A DNA stretch of 38,127 nt from Dethiobacter alkaliphilus (lineage in GTDB: Bacteria; Bacillota; Dethiobacteria; DTU022; UBA8154). Numbering within the stretch: the stretch's first letter is position 1; each line of letters starts with the position of its first letter. Under the pieces are notes generated by a model. That model was given only the letters and a program-made list of their open reading frames with translations. It did not search any database and was not told where the DNA came from. Positions 13,663 through 22,046 of the stretch are shown here, piece by piece. The position numbers and the translations under genes were made by a program. The stretch is from assembly GCA_016841605.1 (NCBI GenBank), contig JAENYV010000008.1, forward strand, positions 1 to 38,127. The letters run 5' to 3'.

Positions 13663-15048
13663 TTGACAAGAGATAGCATTGCAGATATGAAGACCCTGTT
13701 GGATTATTCCAGTTATGCATTGCTGATTTCAGATTCCGAGGGCAAAATCCTTTATGTTACCCCGTCCATAGAGAAAATTTCCGGACTGAATGTGAAAACC
13801 CACTTAGGGAGAAATATTCGCGATCTGGTTAAAGAGAGGCTTTTAAATAAGTCTGCCACCCTTGAAGCCTTAAAGAAGAAGGAAATTAGTACTTGTAAAG
13901 TAAAGACCATTGCCGGAATACAGCAGTTAAATACCGCTTTACCTGTTCTTGATTCTTCCGGAAAGCTAAAACGTGTTGTTTGTAATATTCGCAATCTTAA
14001 GCTTTATCAGCACCAGGATGAAATAGCTCTCGATTTGCATGATACTCCTTCACCTGAGCAAAATTACCCCTATCGGGTAATTAAGGCCGGGGACTATGAT
14101 ATTGTCGTAGAAAGTAAAAAGATGACTTCTGTTGTTGAGATGGCCATGCAGGTTGCACAGGTGGATTCGACTGTTCTTGTTTGCGGTGAAACCGGTGTTG
14201 GTAAGGAATTGATTGCACGCTTAATTCATAGTTGCAGTTATCGAGCAAAAACAGGTTCCTTTATTAAAGTTAACTGTGCCTCATTTATTCCAAGTTTGAT
14301 AGAGTCGGAATTATTCGGTTATGAACCGGGAGCTTTTACAGGCGCTTTGAGAAGCGGTAAAACAGGTTATTTTGAATTAGCAGATAAGGGAACACTTTTT
14401 TTGGACGAGATTGGTGAATTATCTTTGGAAGCGCAGGCCAAGCTGCTTGGTGTTTTGCAAGATAAAGAATTATACAGGGTAGGAGGCACCAGGCCAAAAA
14501 CCGTAGATATTCGTATTATTGCCGCTACTAATAAAAACTTGGATAACATGGTAAAAGAAGGAAAATTCAGGGAGGATCTCTTTTATCGCTTAAATGTTGT
14601 TCCAATTGAGGTTCCTCCTCTCAGGGAACGAAGAAAGGATATTTCTGCTTTAATATTGTACTTCAGTCGTAAGCTGCAGGAACAATTATTTATCATGAAA
14701 GAGATAAGTCCGGATCTTATTGATTATCTTACCCGTTATTCCTGGCCGGGTAATGTTCGGGAACTTTATAACCTCGTAGAGAGACTTTTAGTTACTGTTC
14801 CTCAGAAAGTTATTACCACTGCCCATCTTTCAGGTCCTTATTTAGCGGTTTCTTCCAACTCTTCCTTTTATATTAAGAAAAATAGCGGTAATTTAAAAGA
14901 AATGGTTAATGAATTCGAACTGGCTGTCGTAAAAAAGACCCTTGATAATTGCAGTACCCAGGATGAAGCCGCCGAGATCCTCGGAATAAGTCTTTCCAGC
15001 CTTACAAGAAGATTAAGAAAGCTTAACAGCGATAAAAAGCCGGAATAG
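13663..15048 (+). CDS. Sigma-54-dependent activator with PAS sensor domain
   Basis: This 461-residue bacterial enhancer-binding protein couples ATP hydrolysis to open-complex formation by RNA polymerase with sigma-54. An N-terminal PAS domain (about 8-115) is the likely sensor. The AAA+ domain has Walker A GETGVGKE (175-182), the sigma-54 contact loop GAFTGA (223-228) and Walker B LFLDE (245-249). A Fis-type helix-turn-helix closes the protein (TQDEAAEILGISLSSLTRRLRKL). There is no receiver domain, so control is probably by a small molecule. The start is TTG 13663 after AAAGGGGG. A -24/-12 promoter stands 230 bases downstream of its stop, so the AOR operon is the clear target. Confidence 0.93.
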   Translation: MTRDSIADMKTLLDYSSYALLISDSEGKILYVTPSIEKISGLNVKTHLGRNIRDLVKERLLNKSATLEALKKKEISTCKVKTIAGIQQLNTALPVLDSSGKLKRVVCNIRNLKLYQHQDEIALDLHDTPSPEQNYPYRVIKAGDYDIVVESKKMTSVVEMAMQVAQVDSTVLVCGETGVGKELIARLIHSCSYRAKTGSFIKVNCASFIPSLIESELFGYEPGAFTGALRSGKTGYFELADKGTLFLDEIGELSLEAQAKLLGVLQDKELYRVGGTRPKTVDIRIIAATNKNLDNMVKEGKFREDLFYRLNVVPIEVPPLRERRKDISALILYFSRKLQEQLFIMKEISPDLIDYLTRYSWPGNVRELYNLVERLLVTVPQKVITTAHLSGPYLAVSSNSSFYIKKNSGNLKEMVNEFELAVVKKTLDNCSTQDEAAEILGISLSSLTRRLRKLNSDKKPE

Positions 15049-15081
15049 TTAAAAAGTTTTCGCCGTATTCCTCGCATTCCT

Positions 15082-15097
15082 ACTGATATCTATCAGT
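15082..15097. repeat. Perfect 7-bp inverted repeat
   Basis: ACTGATA (15082-15088) and TATCAGT (15091-15097) form a 16-base palindrome with a two-base centre. It lies about 30 bases after the activator gene and about 190 bases before the sigma-54 promoter, so it could be an activator site or a small 3' hairpin. Confidence 0.45.
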
Positions 15098-15161
15098 CGA
15101 AAAGGCGGAACGCTATCTTTTTGCTCTTTTGATCTTAGTTAGCAAATACTAAGCAAAATAA

Positions 15162-15214
15162 TCGTCACTATTGACTAACTTCAAAGAAAATGTCAATAGC
15201 GACGAAGTCAATAG
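15162..15214. promoter_or_regulatory. Putative enhancer (UAS) for the sigma-54 activator
   Basis: Arms 15162-15175 and 15192-15205 are inverted repeats matching at 13 of 14 positions, and the core GTCAATAG recurs a third time at 15207-15214. The array lies 65-120 bases upstream of the -24 element, the usual range for enhancer-binding proteins. Binding by the protein at 13663-15048 is inference. Confidence 0.55.
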
Positions 15215-15279
15215 ATAAAAAAGCAATCTATAATTCGCGGTTTTTCGCCTATTCTTCGAAAGAGCATTTCATTTAAAAT

Positions 15280-15295
15280 TGGTATCATAATTGCA
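15280..15295 (+). promoter_or_regulatory. Sigma-54 (-24/-12) promoter of the AOR operon
   Basis: TGGTATC-N4-TTGCA carries the invariant GG (15281-15282) and GC (15293-15294) exactly ten bases apart. Four of seven bases of the -24 block and all five of the -12 block agree with consensus. It lies between a sigma-54 activator gene and the operon start at 15365, with transcription expected near 15306. Confidence 0.72.
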
Positions 15296-15364
15296 ATATA
15301 TTTTTTTAAGTAAAATAAAATTTTTAAAAAATTTCTATATTATAGGAAAGGAGGGGAGAAATTA

Positions 15365-15556
15365 ATGAGCGCACAGATGGATATTACCGTAGATTTGAAG
15401 GAAATGGACAAGATTATTCAGGATGTTAAGCAAAAGATTGAGCATTTGGTGGAGATTTCCGGCGGTATGCAGTGTGTGGATAGGAACTGTGATAGAATTC
15501 TTGCCAGCATTAAAATGTTAGAGTTGAACATTTCCGACGTTGTGGAGTTTCTATAG
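15365..15556 (+). CDS. Small 63-aa helical protein with CxxxxC, unknown function
   Basis: I do not recognise a family. The product is predicted almost wholly helical (VDLKEMDKIIQDVKQKIEHL, then ILASIKMLELNISDVVEFL), with a Gly-Gly turn and the pair CVDRNC in the middle. A very strong ribosome-binding site (AAAGGAGGGGAG) precedes the ATG, so it is probably well expressed. It is the first gene behind the sigma-54 promoter and is followed 61 bases later by the FAD subunit of the AOR complex. A role as a small subunit, assembly factor or redox/metal accessory of the tungsten enzyme is possible but not shown. Confidence 0.75.
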   Translation: MSAQMDITVDLKEMDKIIQDVKQKIEHLVEISGGMQCVDRNCDRILASIKMLELNISDVVEFL

Positions 15557-15617
15557 TTTAGAATTGTCTTGAATTAATGGAGCATTAGATAGAGCAGGGG
15601 CAAAGGAGGAAGAAGAT

Positions 15618-16985
15618 TTGAATTACGTAATAGTAGGCAATAGTGCTGCTGCTGTTGGAGCGATAGAATCTATCCGCAAAGTGGATAAAGAAGGTTCTAT
15701 TACTGTAGTCAGCAATGAAAAAGAGCACGTCTACTCCAGGCCGTTAATTGCGCATTATCTCGCGGGCGAAGTAAGTGATGATCGCATGTCTTATCGTCCC
15801 GGGGATTTTTACGAGAAAAATGGAGTAGTGAAGCGTTTTGGAGTAACCGCCACAGGTATTGATACCGTAGCCAAACAACTGAACACCGACGCAGGAGTCA
15901 TCCCTTACGATAAGCTTTTGCTTACCACCGGTTCTAAAGCTACGGTTCCGCCCATCAAGGGCAAAGATTTTGAAGGTGTCAGCGCCTTCCAGACATTCGA
16001 GCAGGCCAAAGCCGTTAAAAGCAGGATCGCTCCCGGAGTCAAAGCCGTAGTCATCGGTGCCGGACTTATCGGCATGCGAGCCGCCTACGGACTTGAAGAA
16101 GCCGGAGTAAAAGTCACCATTGTCGAACTGCTTCCCCGAATTCTTAGCCGTGTCCTGGATGAAAAAGGTTCGGCCATGGTGCAAAGCATCCTGGAAAAAG
16201 GCGGCATGAAAGTCTATACCAGCCGCAAAGTGGAAGAGATAACCGGAGAAAACGGTCAAGTAACCGGAGTAATCCTGGACGGCGGCGAAAAATTGGAGAC
16301 TACCATCGTCATCATTGCTACCGGCGTTGCCCCGGATCTGGAGATTGTCAAAGGCACAATGATCAGGACCAACCAGGGCATTCTGGTCAATTCCTACTTC
16401 CAGACCAATGATTCGGATGTCTTTGCTGCCGGGGATGTTGCCGAAACCTATGATATTCCCCGGGATAAGCCTATGGTCAATGCCAACTGGCCCAATGCCC
16501 ACGAACAAGGTCGCTTTGCCGGATTAAATATGGCCGGCAACATGACCGCATATCCGGGTTCCCTTGGCATGAACTCCGTCAGCTTTTTCGGGATCCCTGT
16601 AGTTTCATTAGGCCTTTGTGATCCGGAAACAGAAAAAGCCGAAGGAATTGAAATTAAAGAAAAGCTTGTACCGGAGAACGATATATACCAGAAACTGGTA
16701 TTTAAGCAAAACAAGCTTAAAGGTGCTATCTTCATCGGTGATCTGGCTTATTGCGGTGCTATCAAAGACCTTATCAAAGAACAAATGCTCGTCGGCATCA
16801 TCAAAGACACCATTCTGGAAGAAAAATATCAGCTTTACAGCTTCCTACGTAAAAAGAGAATAGAAAAAGTGGAAGGCAAGAATATCCAGTGGCCTGAGCA
16901 TTATACATCACAACAAAAATTCGTTAAGCACTTCGACGAAAAAAGCTGGACGGAAAGAGAAAAAGATAAAAGAGCATGGAAATAG
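15618..16985 (+). CDS. FAD/NAD oxidoreductase subunit of AOR complex (AorC-like)
   Basis: This 455-residue flavoprotein has the pyridine nucleotide-disulfide oxidoreductase fold. The N-terminal FAD motif is VIVGNSAAAVGAIESI, the NAD motif AVVIGAGLIGMRAAYGLEEAG lies near residue 140, and the second FAD contact is DVFAAGDVAE near 270. In three-subunit AORs (AorABC, known from Aromatoleum) such a subunit lets the tungsten enzyme reduce NAD+. A charged C-terminal tail of about 60 residues extends beyond the usual core. The start is TTG 15618 after AAAGGAGGA. The end overlaps or abuts the AOR gene, showing tight coupling. Confidence 0.88.
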   Translation: MNYVIVGNSAAAVGAIESIRKVDKEGSITVVSNEKEHVYSRPLIAHYLAGEVSDDRMSYRPGDFYEKNGVVKRFGVTATGIDTVAKQLNTDAGVIPYDKLLLTTGSKATVPPIKGKDFEGVSAFQTFEQAKAVKSRIAPGVKAVVIGAGLIGMRAAYGLEEAGVKVTIVELLPRILSRVLDEKGSAMVQSILEKGGMKVYTSRKVEEITGENGQVTGVILDGGEKLETTIVIIATGVAPDLEIVKGTMIRTNQGILVNSYFQTNDSDVFAAGDVAETYDIPRDKPMVNANWPNAHEQGRFAGLNMAGNMTAYPGSLGMNSVSFFGIPVVSLGLCDPETEKAEGIEIKEKLVPENDIYQKLVFKQNKLKGAIFIGDLAYCGAIKDLIKEQMLVGIIKDTILEEKYQLYSFLRKKRIEKVEGKNIQWPEHYTSQQKFVKHFDEKSWTEREKDKRAWK

Positions 16986-16996
16986 AGGTGAAGAAA

Positions 16997-18847
16997 TTGA
17001 AAGAGAGACCACTATGCAACAATGCCGTAGTCAATTTGACCGACCGCACCGTGGACTTCGTCGAACCCCCCGAAGAAGTCTTGAGAAGCTTTATTGGCGG
17101 GCGCGGGCTCAATATGCACTACCTGTACAAATATTTAAAGCCTCAGTGCGACCCGTTGTCCCCTGATAACGTTCTTATCCTGGGCAACGGCATTCTGACC
17201 GGTACCATGTCACCCAACAGCGGGCGCCATAACGTCACCTGCAAATCTCCCGAAAGCGGTATTATCGGCGATGCAAACATCGGCGGCTTTTTGGGCCCGG
17301 AGATGCGCTTCGCCGGTGTTGACCGTCTTATCATCCTGGGTAAAGCTGATCGTCCCGTCTATCTCTACGTCAATGACGGCAAAGTAGAGATCCGCGATGC
17401 CTCAAAATATTGGGGCCTCACCTGCAGTGAAACCGAAGCCCGCTTAAGATATGACCTGGGCTCGGATGTGGAAGTAGAAATGATCGGCCCGGCCGGAGAA
17501 AACCTTGTGCGTTATGCCTGTACCCGCTATGGCCCTAAGAATGCAGCCGGCCGCTGTGGCAGCGGTGCTGTCTGGGGCTCCAAAAATCTTAAGGCAGTAG
17601 TTGCCAGAGGGAACCAGGGACTGCCCCTGGCTAACCCCGAAGGCATGCTGAATAAATTTAACGAATTAAAAGACTATCTAAAATCGTCTAAAGTTACCCA
17701 GGTCCTCGGCCGCGTAGGCACGCCCCTGCTCTATGACGTCAGCAATTACCTGGGAGCCATTCGCACTCATAACAGCCAGCAGACCGTCTTCTTTGACACC
17801 ATGAACGCCGAAGAAGTCCACAAATATGTCAACAAAATGGTCGGCTGCTACGGCTGTGTCGTTCACTGTCGACATCGGAACAGTGTCGGAGGCGAAGGGC
17901 CGGAATATACCACTGAAGTATTACTCGGCTCCAACATTGGGGTAGCCGATACCCGTGACATGATCGAATTGAACAATATTTCCAATGAACTGGGTCTGGA
18001 TGTCTCCTCCCTGGGGACTTATCTTGCCTGGGCTGTTGAGCTTTACGAAAAAGGCTACATCACCGACAAAGATACCGGCGGACCTCTGCGTTTCGGCGAC
18101 TTCGAGACCATGAAGAAACTTATTTACGATATTACCTACCGTAAAGGCTTTGGTGATACCCTGGCAGAAGGCAGTCTGCTCGTTGATAAATACGGCAAAG
18201 AAACAGCGGACTTCCTGATCGCCATTAAAGGCTTGCCTCAGTCGGATCCCCATGACGTACGTTACATCAAAGCTTTTGCCCTGGGGATCGCTACCTCTTC
18301 CAGAGGTGCCGACCACTTAAGAAGCAGGCCTACACTGGAAATCCTGGATCTGCCCGCTGAACTTACCCGTAAAGTATTCGGCCAGCCCATTGATCCCAAC
18401 CCGACATCCTATAACACCAAGGCCGTAGTTGTAACCGTTACCGAGACAATCCTTGCCGTGGCGGACTGCATGGGCATCTGCAAATTTATTACCCATTGCT
18501 GGAACAGCCCGCGCAACCTGAACTACGACCACTTTAGCCAGCTGACCGAACTGGCTACCGGCCTTAAATTCAGTAAAGAAGATTTAATAGGTGTCGGCAG
18601 AAGAGTCACAGATCAGGAAAGACTCATCAACTATCAGGAAAAAGGCATAGATCGCAAAGACGATACCTTGCCGGCTCGTTACTTTGACGAACCTATGCCC
18701 AGTGCCAGAGCCAAGGGAAGCCATATAGACCGGGAGAAATTTGCAGGGATGCTCGATGAGTACTATGAACTGCATGGCTGGGACAAAAACGGCATGTTGC
18801 CGCAACAAAGAATAGACGAACTCAACCGTCTTAAAAACTTAAGCTGA
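16997..18847 (+). CDS. Aldehyde:ferredoxin oxidoreductase, tungsten catalytic subunit (AorB-like)
   Basis: This is the catalytic subunit, about 616 residues, of the AOR family, which oxidises aldehydes to acids (or the reverse) at a tungsten bis-pterin centre. The N-domain shows FIGGRGLNMHYLYK and a pterin-binding block AGRCGSGAVWGSKNLKA. Counting from the alternative ATG 16976, the [4Fe-4S] ligands are C291-x2-C294-x3-C298 (VGCYGCVVHC) and C502 (DCMGICKF). The active-site region GEGPEYTTEVLLGSNIG is present. TTG 16997 is preferred because GAGGTGA precedes it; the ATG at 16976 overlaps the previous gene and has no clear site. Neighbours supply an FAD/NAD subunit and a polyferredoxin, so NAD and ferredoxin are both plausible acceptors. 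An aryl or arylacetaldehyde substrate is suggested by the downstream ligase. Confidence 0.92.
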   Translation: MKERPLCNNAVVNLTDRTVDFVEPPEEVLRSFIGGRGLNMHYLYKYLKPQCDPLSPDNVLILGNGILTGTMSPNSGRHNVTCKSPESGIIGDANIGGFLGPEMRFAGVDRLIILGKADRPVYLYVNDGKVEIRDASKYWGLTCSETEARLRYDLGSDVEVEMIGPAGENLVRYACTRYGPKNAAGRCGSGAVWGSKNLKAVVARGNQGLPLANPEGMLNKFNELKDYLKSSKVTQVLGRVGTPLLYDVSNYLGAIRTHNSQQTVFFDTMNAEEVHKYVNKMVGCYGCVVHCRHRNSVGGEGPEYTTEVLLGSNIGVADTRDMIELNNISNELGLDVSSLGTYLAWAVELYEKGYITDKDTGGPLRFGDFETMKKLIYDITYRKGFGDTLAEGSLLVDKYGKETADFLIAIKGLPQSDPHDVRYIKAFALGIATSSRGADHLRSRPTLEILDLPAELTRKVFGQPIDPNPTSYNTKAVVVTVTETILAVADCMGICKFITHCWNSPRNLNYDHFSQLTELATGLKFSKEDLIGVGRRVTDQERLINYQEKGIDRKDDTLPARYFDEPMPSARAKGSHIDREKFAGMLDEYYELHGWDKNGMLPQQRIDELNRLKNLS

Positions 18848-18866
18848 CACAGGAGGCGAATGAAAA

Positions 18867-19337
18867 ATGATCGTTAAACAAAAACAAGTATACTGTCGTC
18901 CGGCCCTGTGCATCGGCTGCCGCATTTGTGCCAATGCCTGCGCAGTAGCACATGGTGGTACAACCAACCCCAGGCTGGGACGGATCAACGTCAGAGTTAA
19001 TGCTTTCCAGCGTTATGAATTCCAGGAGTTGTGCCGCCATTGTGAAGATGCTCCCTGCGTGGATGCCTGTATGGTCGGATGTCTTGAAAAGAATGAAGAA
19101 ACCGGAGTCGTCACTAATGATGACCGTTGTGTCGGATGCTGGATGTGTGTCATGGTCTGTCCTTTTGGCGGTATGAAAAGGGATGTGCTCAATAACATGG
19201 CCATTAAGTGCGACCAGTGTAAGGATATAGAAGGAGGCCCCGTCTGCGTTCAGGCCTGTCCTACCGGCGCTTTGGTCTTTGAAGAAAGAGAAGATAGTGT
19301 TGAGGAGCCTTTCTTCACCGGGCCAACAGTTGCATAA
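18867..19337 (+). CDS. Four-cluster 4Fe-4S subunit of AOR complex (AorA-like)
   Basis: This 156-residue polyferredoxin carries electrons from the tungsten subunit to the FAD subunit. Four cysteine groups are visible: CIGCRICANAC, CRHCEDAPCVDAC, CVGCWMCVMVC and CDQCKDIEGGPVCVQAC. That is sixteen ligands for four [4Fe-4S] clusters, plus two extra cysteines (Cys10 and one in MVGC). There is no signal peptide. The ribosome-binding site ACAGGAGGCG precedes the ATG 18867, 19 bases after the AOR stop. In Aromatoleum-type AOR the equivalent subunit can form multimers along the complex; whether that holds here is unknown. Confidence 0.9.
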   Translation: MIVKQKQVYCRPALCIGCRICANACAVAHGGTTNPRLGRINVRVNAFQRYEFQELCRHCEDAPCVDACMVGCLEKNEETGVVTNDDRCVGCWMCVMVCPFGGMKRDVLNNMAIKCDQCKDIEGGPVCVQACPTGALVFEEREDSVEEPFFTGPTVA

Positions 19338-19370
19338 ATAATTTTATTTAAGGAGAAGGGAGTGCTAATA

Positions 19371-20702
19371 ATGGATGTAAATACGTACTGGAATCCTGTA
19401 TTGGAAACTCTGCCCCAAGAAAAATTAAGACAATTACAGTTTAAAAAATTTAAACGTGTTGTAGAATGGGGCTATAATAATTCTAAGTTATATCGCCGCC
19501 TTTATGATGAAGCCGGTTTTAAGCCGGAAGATCTGAAAACCTGGGATGATATCTCCAAGGTGCCCCTGCTGGAAAAGGAAAGCTATAGAACAGCTCAGGC
19601 AAAAGAGCCCTGGCCTTACGGCGACAGCCTTTGTGTTCCGCTGGAAAAGGTAACGGAATACAGGCAGACAAGCGGTACCACCGGTCAGCCTGTTTTCCAG
19701 CCCGATACCTGGCAGGACTGGGAATGGCAGAGCGAAATGTGGGCTTATATTCTCTGGGCCCAGGGTTTCAGAAATACTGACCGTGTCTTTATTCCCTTTG
19801 GATATAACATTTTTACCGCTTACTGGAACGGCCATTATGCGGCGGAAAAACTCGGGTGTGAAGTTGTTCCCGGCGGTATTCTCAATACGGAAGAAAGATT
19901 GCTGAAAATAAGGGACCTTCGGGCGACGGCCATGATGGCTACTCCTACCTATGTTTTGGGGATGGCGGAGACTGCCCGTAAAAAGCTTGGTTTGGATCCT
20001 ACAGAGATGACTATCAATAAAGTTCTCTGCGCCGGGGAACCCGGAGCAAGTGTTCCCTCCACCAAGAAGCGCCTGGAAGATGCCTGGAATGCGAATGTAT
20101 ATGACCATGCAGGGGCAACGGAGATCGGAGGCTGGTCCTTCGAGTGTACATCCAAGCCGGGCGGCATACACGTTAATGAGGCATTTTTCCTGGTACAGCT
20201 TTTGGATCCCGAGACCGGCGAGATCATTGAAGAGCCGAATAGACAGGGGAAAATTGTTATCACCTCTTTTGACCGCGTTGCCCAGCCCTGTATCAGATTT
20301 GACGCCAAAGATGTGGCCATGTGGAGCGATGAACCCTGCGCCTGCGGCCGGACCTATCGGGTTTTAAAAGGCGGTATTCTGGGACGTGTCGACCATATTA
20401 CCAAGGTCAAAGGCGTGCTCTTTAGCCCCGTGGCAGTGGAAGAAGTAGTGCGCAGTATGGAAGAACTGGGAGATGAGTATGAGCTGATTGTCTCTAAAAA
20501 AGGCGATATCGATGTTATCACCCTTAAAGTGGAGATGCTTCCCGAAGCTAAGGCCACCGAGGATGAGGTTCTCAAAAAACTGGTACCTGAACTGCGCATC
20601 AAGACCAACCTGGCTTACAAAATCGAGTTCCATCCCTTCGGCAGCCTGCCGAGGTATCAGGTGAAAGCCAAACGGTTCCAGGATTTAAGAAAAGATCATT
20701 AA
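19371..20702 (+). CDS. Phenylacetate-CoA ligase family AMP-forming enzyme
   Basis: This adenylate-forming enzyme of about 443 residues activates an aryl acid (typically phenylacetate) with ATP and CoA. The P-loop TSGTTGQP (103-110 when counted from GTG 19362), the A5 motif YDHAGATEIGGW and the A8 region GRVDHITKVKGVLFSP are all present, as is the C-terminal AMP-binding_C_2-type domain. The length matches PaaK proteins. ATG 19371 is chosen over GTG 19362 by spacing to AAGGAGAAGGGA. As the last gene of the AOR operon, it would activate the acid produced by the aldehyde oxidoreductase, as in phenylalanine degradation via phenylacetaldehyde. The exact acid is not determined by sequence. Confidence 0.88.
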   Translation: MDVNTYWNPVLETLPQEKLRQLQFKKFKRVVEWGYNNSKLYRRLYDEAGFKPEDLKTWDDISKVPLLEKESYRTAQAKEPWPYGDSLCVPLEKVTEYRQTSGTTGQPVFQPDTWQDWEWQSEMWAYILWAQGFRNTDRVFIPFGYNIFTAYWNGHYAAEKLGCEVVPGGILNTEERLLKIRDLRATAMMATPTYVLGMAETARKKLGLDPTEMTINKVLCAGEPGASVPSTKKRLEDAWNANVYDHAGATEIGGWSFECTSKPGGIHVNEAFFLVQLLDPETGEIIEEPNRQGKIVITSFDRVAQPCIRFDAKDVAMWSDEPCACGRTYRVLKGGILGRVDHITKVKGVLFSPVAVEEVVRSMEELGDEYELIVSKKGDIDVITLKVEMLPEAKATEDEVLKKLVPELRIKTNLAYKIEFHPFGSLPRYQVKAKRFQDLRKDH

Positions 20703-20778
20703 TAATAGCACATTAATAATTAACACATTAATAATGACAGTACTTGATCAAAGCAATAATAATAGTAATTGATTCGGA

Positions 20779-20829
20779 ACAATAAAGGGAAAAGGACGCA
20801 TCGTTGGTGCGTCCTTTTCCCTTTATTGT
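20779..20829 (+). terminator. Strong intrinsic terminator of the AOR operon
   Basis: A perfect 22-bp stem (20779-20800 with 20808-20829) and a 7-base loop are followed by a T-rich run. The stem begins ACAATAAAGGGAAAAGGACG. Because A-runs occur on the other side, it could also work on the minus strand. Confidence 0.88.
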
Positions 20830-20845
20830 GTTTCTATCTTTTTCC

Positions 20846-20875
20846 TTGACAAGGTCTTGGGGGGAGATATATAAT
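20846..20875 (+). promoter_or_regulatory. Sigma-A promoter of the RND efflux operon
   Basis: Perfect TTGACA (20846-20851) and perfect TATAAT (20870-20875) are separated by 18 bases. A GC-rich run with repeated GGTTGG/GGTCGG units follows at about 20886-20909, over the expected start point. It is a candidate operator for the TetR regulator encoded at 25282, though it is not a clean palindrome. Confidence 0.72.
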
Positions 20876-20945
20876 TTATTTTGTACGGCCGGTTGGCTGG
20901 TCGGTCGGAATTTTATAGGATGGAACAACAGGGAGGGGAGTAAAG

Positions 20946-22046
20946 TTGGGAGTGAAGAGGATGTGGGCAATCCTGCCGGCTTTGGCGCTTTCAGCCATAC
21001 TGGTGCTCAGCGGATGCAGCTCAGGGAGTAAAACTGTTGAGGAAACTGAAGAGGCGGCTGTGCCGGTGACGGTTGCGGAGGCATACCGTGGCAGTGTGGA
21101 GGTAACCGGCAGTTTTACGGGAGTAGTAGAACCTGAAACGGTGGTAGATGTGGTACATAAGACAGGCGGAAAAGTAAGCGAAGTAAGGGTAAAGGACGGC
21201 GATAAAGTGCAGGCAGGAGATCTGCTGATCAGGCTGGATTCGGCAGAACTTTCCGCGCAGGTTGCCCAGGCAGAGGCAACTCTCCGGGTTATTCAGGTCC
21301 AGTTGGAATCCGCGGCAGACTCTCTGGGAGATACTCGCATACTTTATGAGGAGGATATTGTTTCCCTTCAACAGTTTGAACAGGCGGAAACGCAGTATAA
21401 AGTTCTGGAGGCACAGGCCGCTCAGGCCGAAGCCACTCTGCAACTGGTCCGCACGCAGCTCGATGATACGCAGATTACCGCCCCAATCGGCGGGACGGTG
21501 AGCGGAGTAACAATAAATTCCGGTGAGATGCTCAGCCCGGGTATCCCGGTGGTAACGATCAACAAGCTGGATACAATGGAAGTGCTCGTCAAGTTGACGG
21601 AAAAAGATGTCGGGCGTGTTGCTGTCGGCCAAAAAGTACATGTCCTGGTTTCCGCAGTCTGCTCTGATCCCCTGGAGGGAGAAATTGTTATGGTCAGTCC
21701 GGTTGCGGACTTCCAGACAAAAACTTATCGGATGAAAACGGCTCTGTCCAACGAAGACGGACGTTTGAAAGCAGGGATGACCGCTGCCATAGAGATAGAC
21801 GTTGCTGAGGAAAAAGATACGGTTGTTCTCCCGGTTGAAGCTGTGATCACCCAACAGGGCGAGCATGTGGTCTATGTTGCGGAAGAAGGTCTGGCCTACT
21901 GCCGCCCGGTAACTCTGGGTCTGGAAAACGGGACGACAGTCAGCGTGCTTGAAGGGATTGAGCCCGGTGAGCAGGTGGTGGTGAGCGGGCAGCACTATCT
22001 CCAGGAAGGAAGTAAGGTCAAGGTCGTGGGAGGAGAGGGTGACTGA
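20946..22046 (+). CDS. RND efflux adaptor lipoprotein, HlyD/AcrA family
   Basis: This 366-residue membrane-fusion protein works with the RND pump encoded next. A signal peptide ends in the lipobox LSGC (near residue 22), so it is lipid-anchored. The order lipoyl-like half (VVDVVHKTGGKVSEVRVKDGDKV), coiled-coil hairpin (about 95-160), second lipoyl half (ITAPIGGTVSGVTINSGEML) and beta-barrel domain is standard. The start is TTG 20946 after GGGAGGGGAG; GTG 20952 or ATG 20961 are alternatives. No outer-membrane channel gene is nearby, in keeping with a Gram-positive envelope. The stop codon overlaps the pump start (TGATG). Confidence 0.9.
   Translation: MGVKRMWAILPALALSAILVLSGCSSGSKTVEETEEAAVPVTVAEAYRGSVEVTGSFTGVVEPETVVDVVHKTGGKVSEVRVKDGDKVQAGDLLIRLDSAELSAQVAQAEATLRVIQVQLESAADSLGDTRILYEEDIVSLQQFEQAETQYKVLEAQAAQAEATLQLVRTQLDDTQITAPIGGTVSGVTINSGEMLSPGIPVVTINKLDTMEVLVKLTEKDVGRVAVGQKVHVLVSAVCSDPLEGEIVMVSPVADFQTKTYRMKTALSNEDGRLKAGMTAAIEIDVAEEKDTVVLPVEAVITQQGEHVVYVAEEGLAYCRPVTLGLENGTTVSVLEGIEPGEQVVVSGQHYLQEGSKVKVVGGEGD

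Noticed and set aside
21021-21995. A 324-codon open frame antisense to the efflux adaptor gene, and similar long antisense frames at 15744-16508, 19488-20171 and 11400-11810.
   Set aside because: Each lies wholly inside a well-supported gene on the other strand, lacks a recognisable domain and reads as the low-complexity shadow of that gene's codon use.
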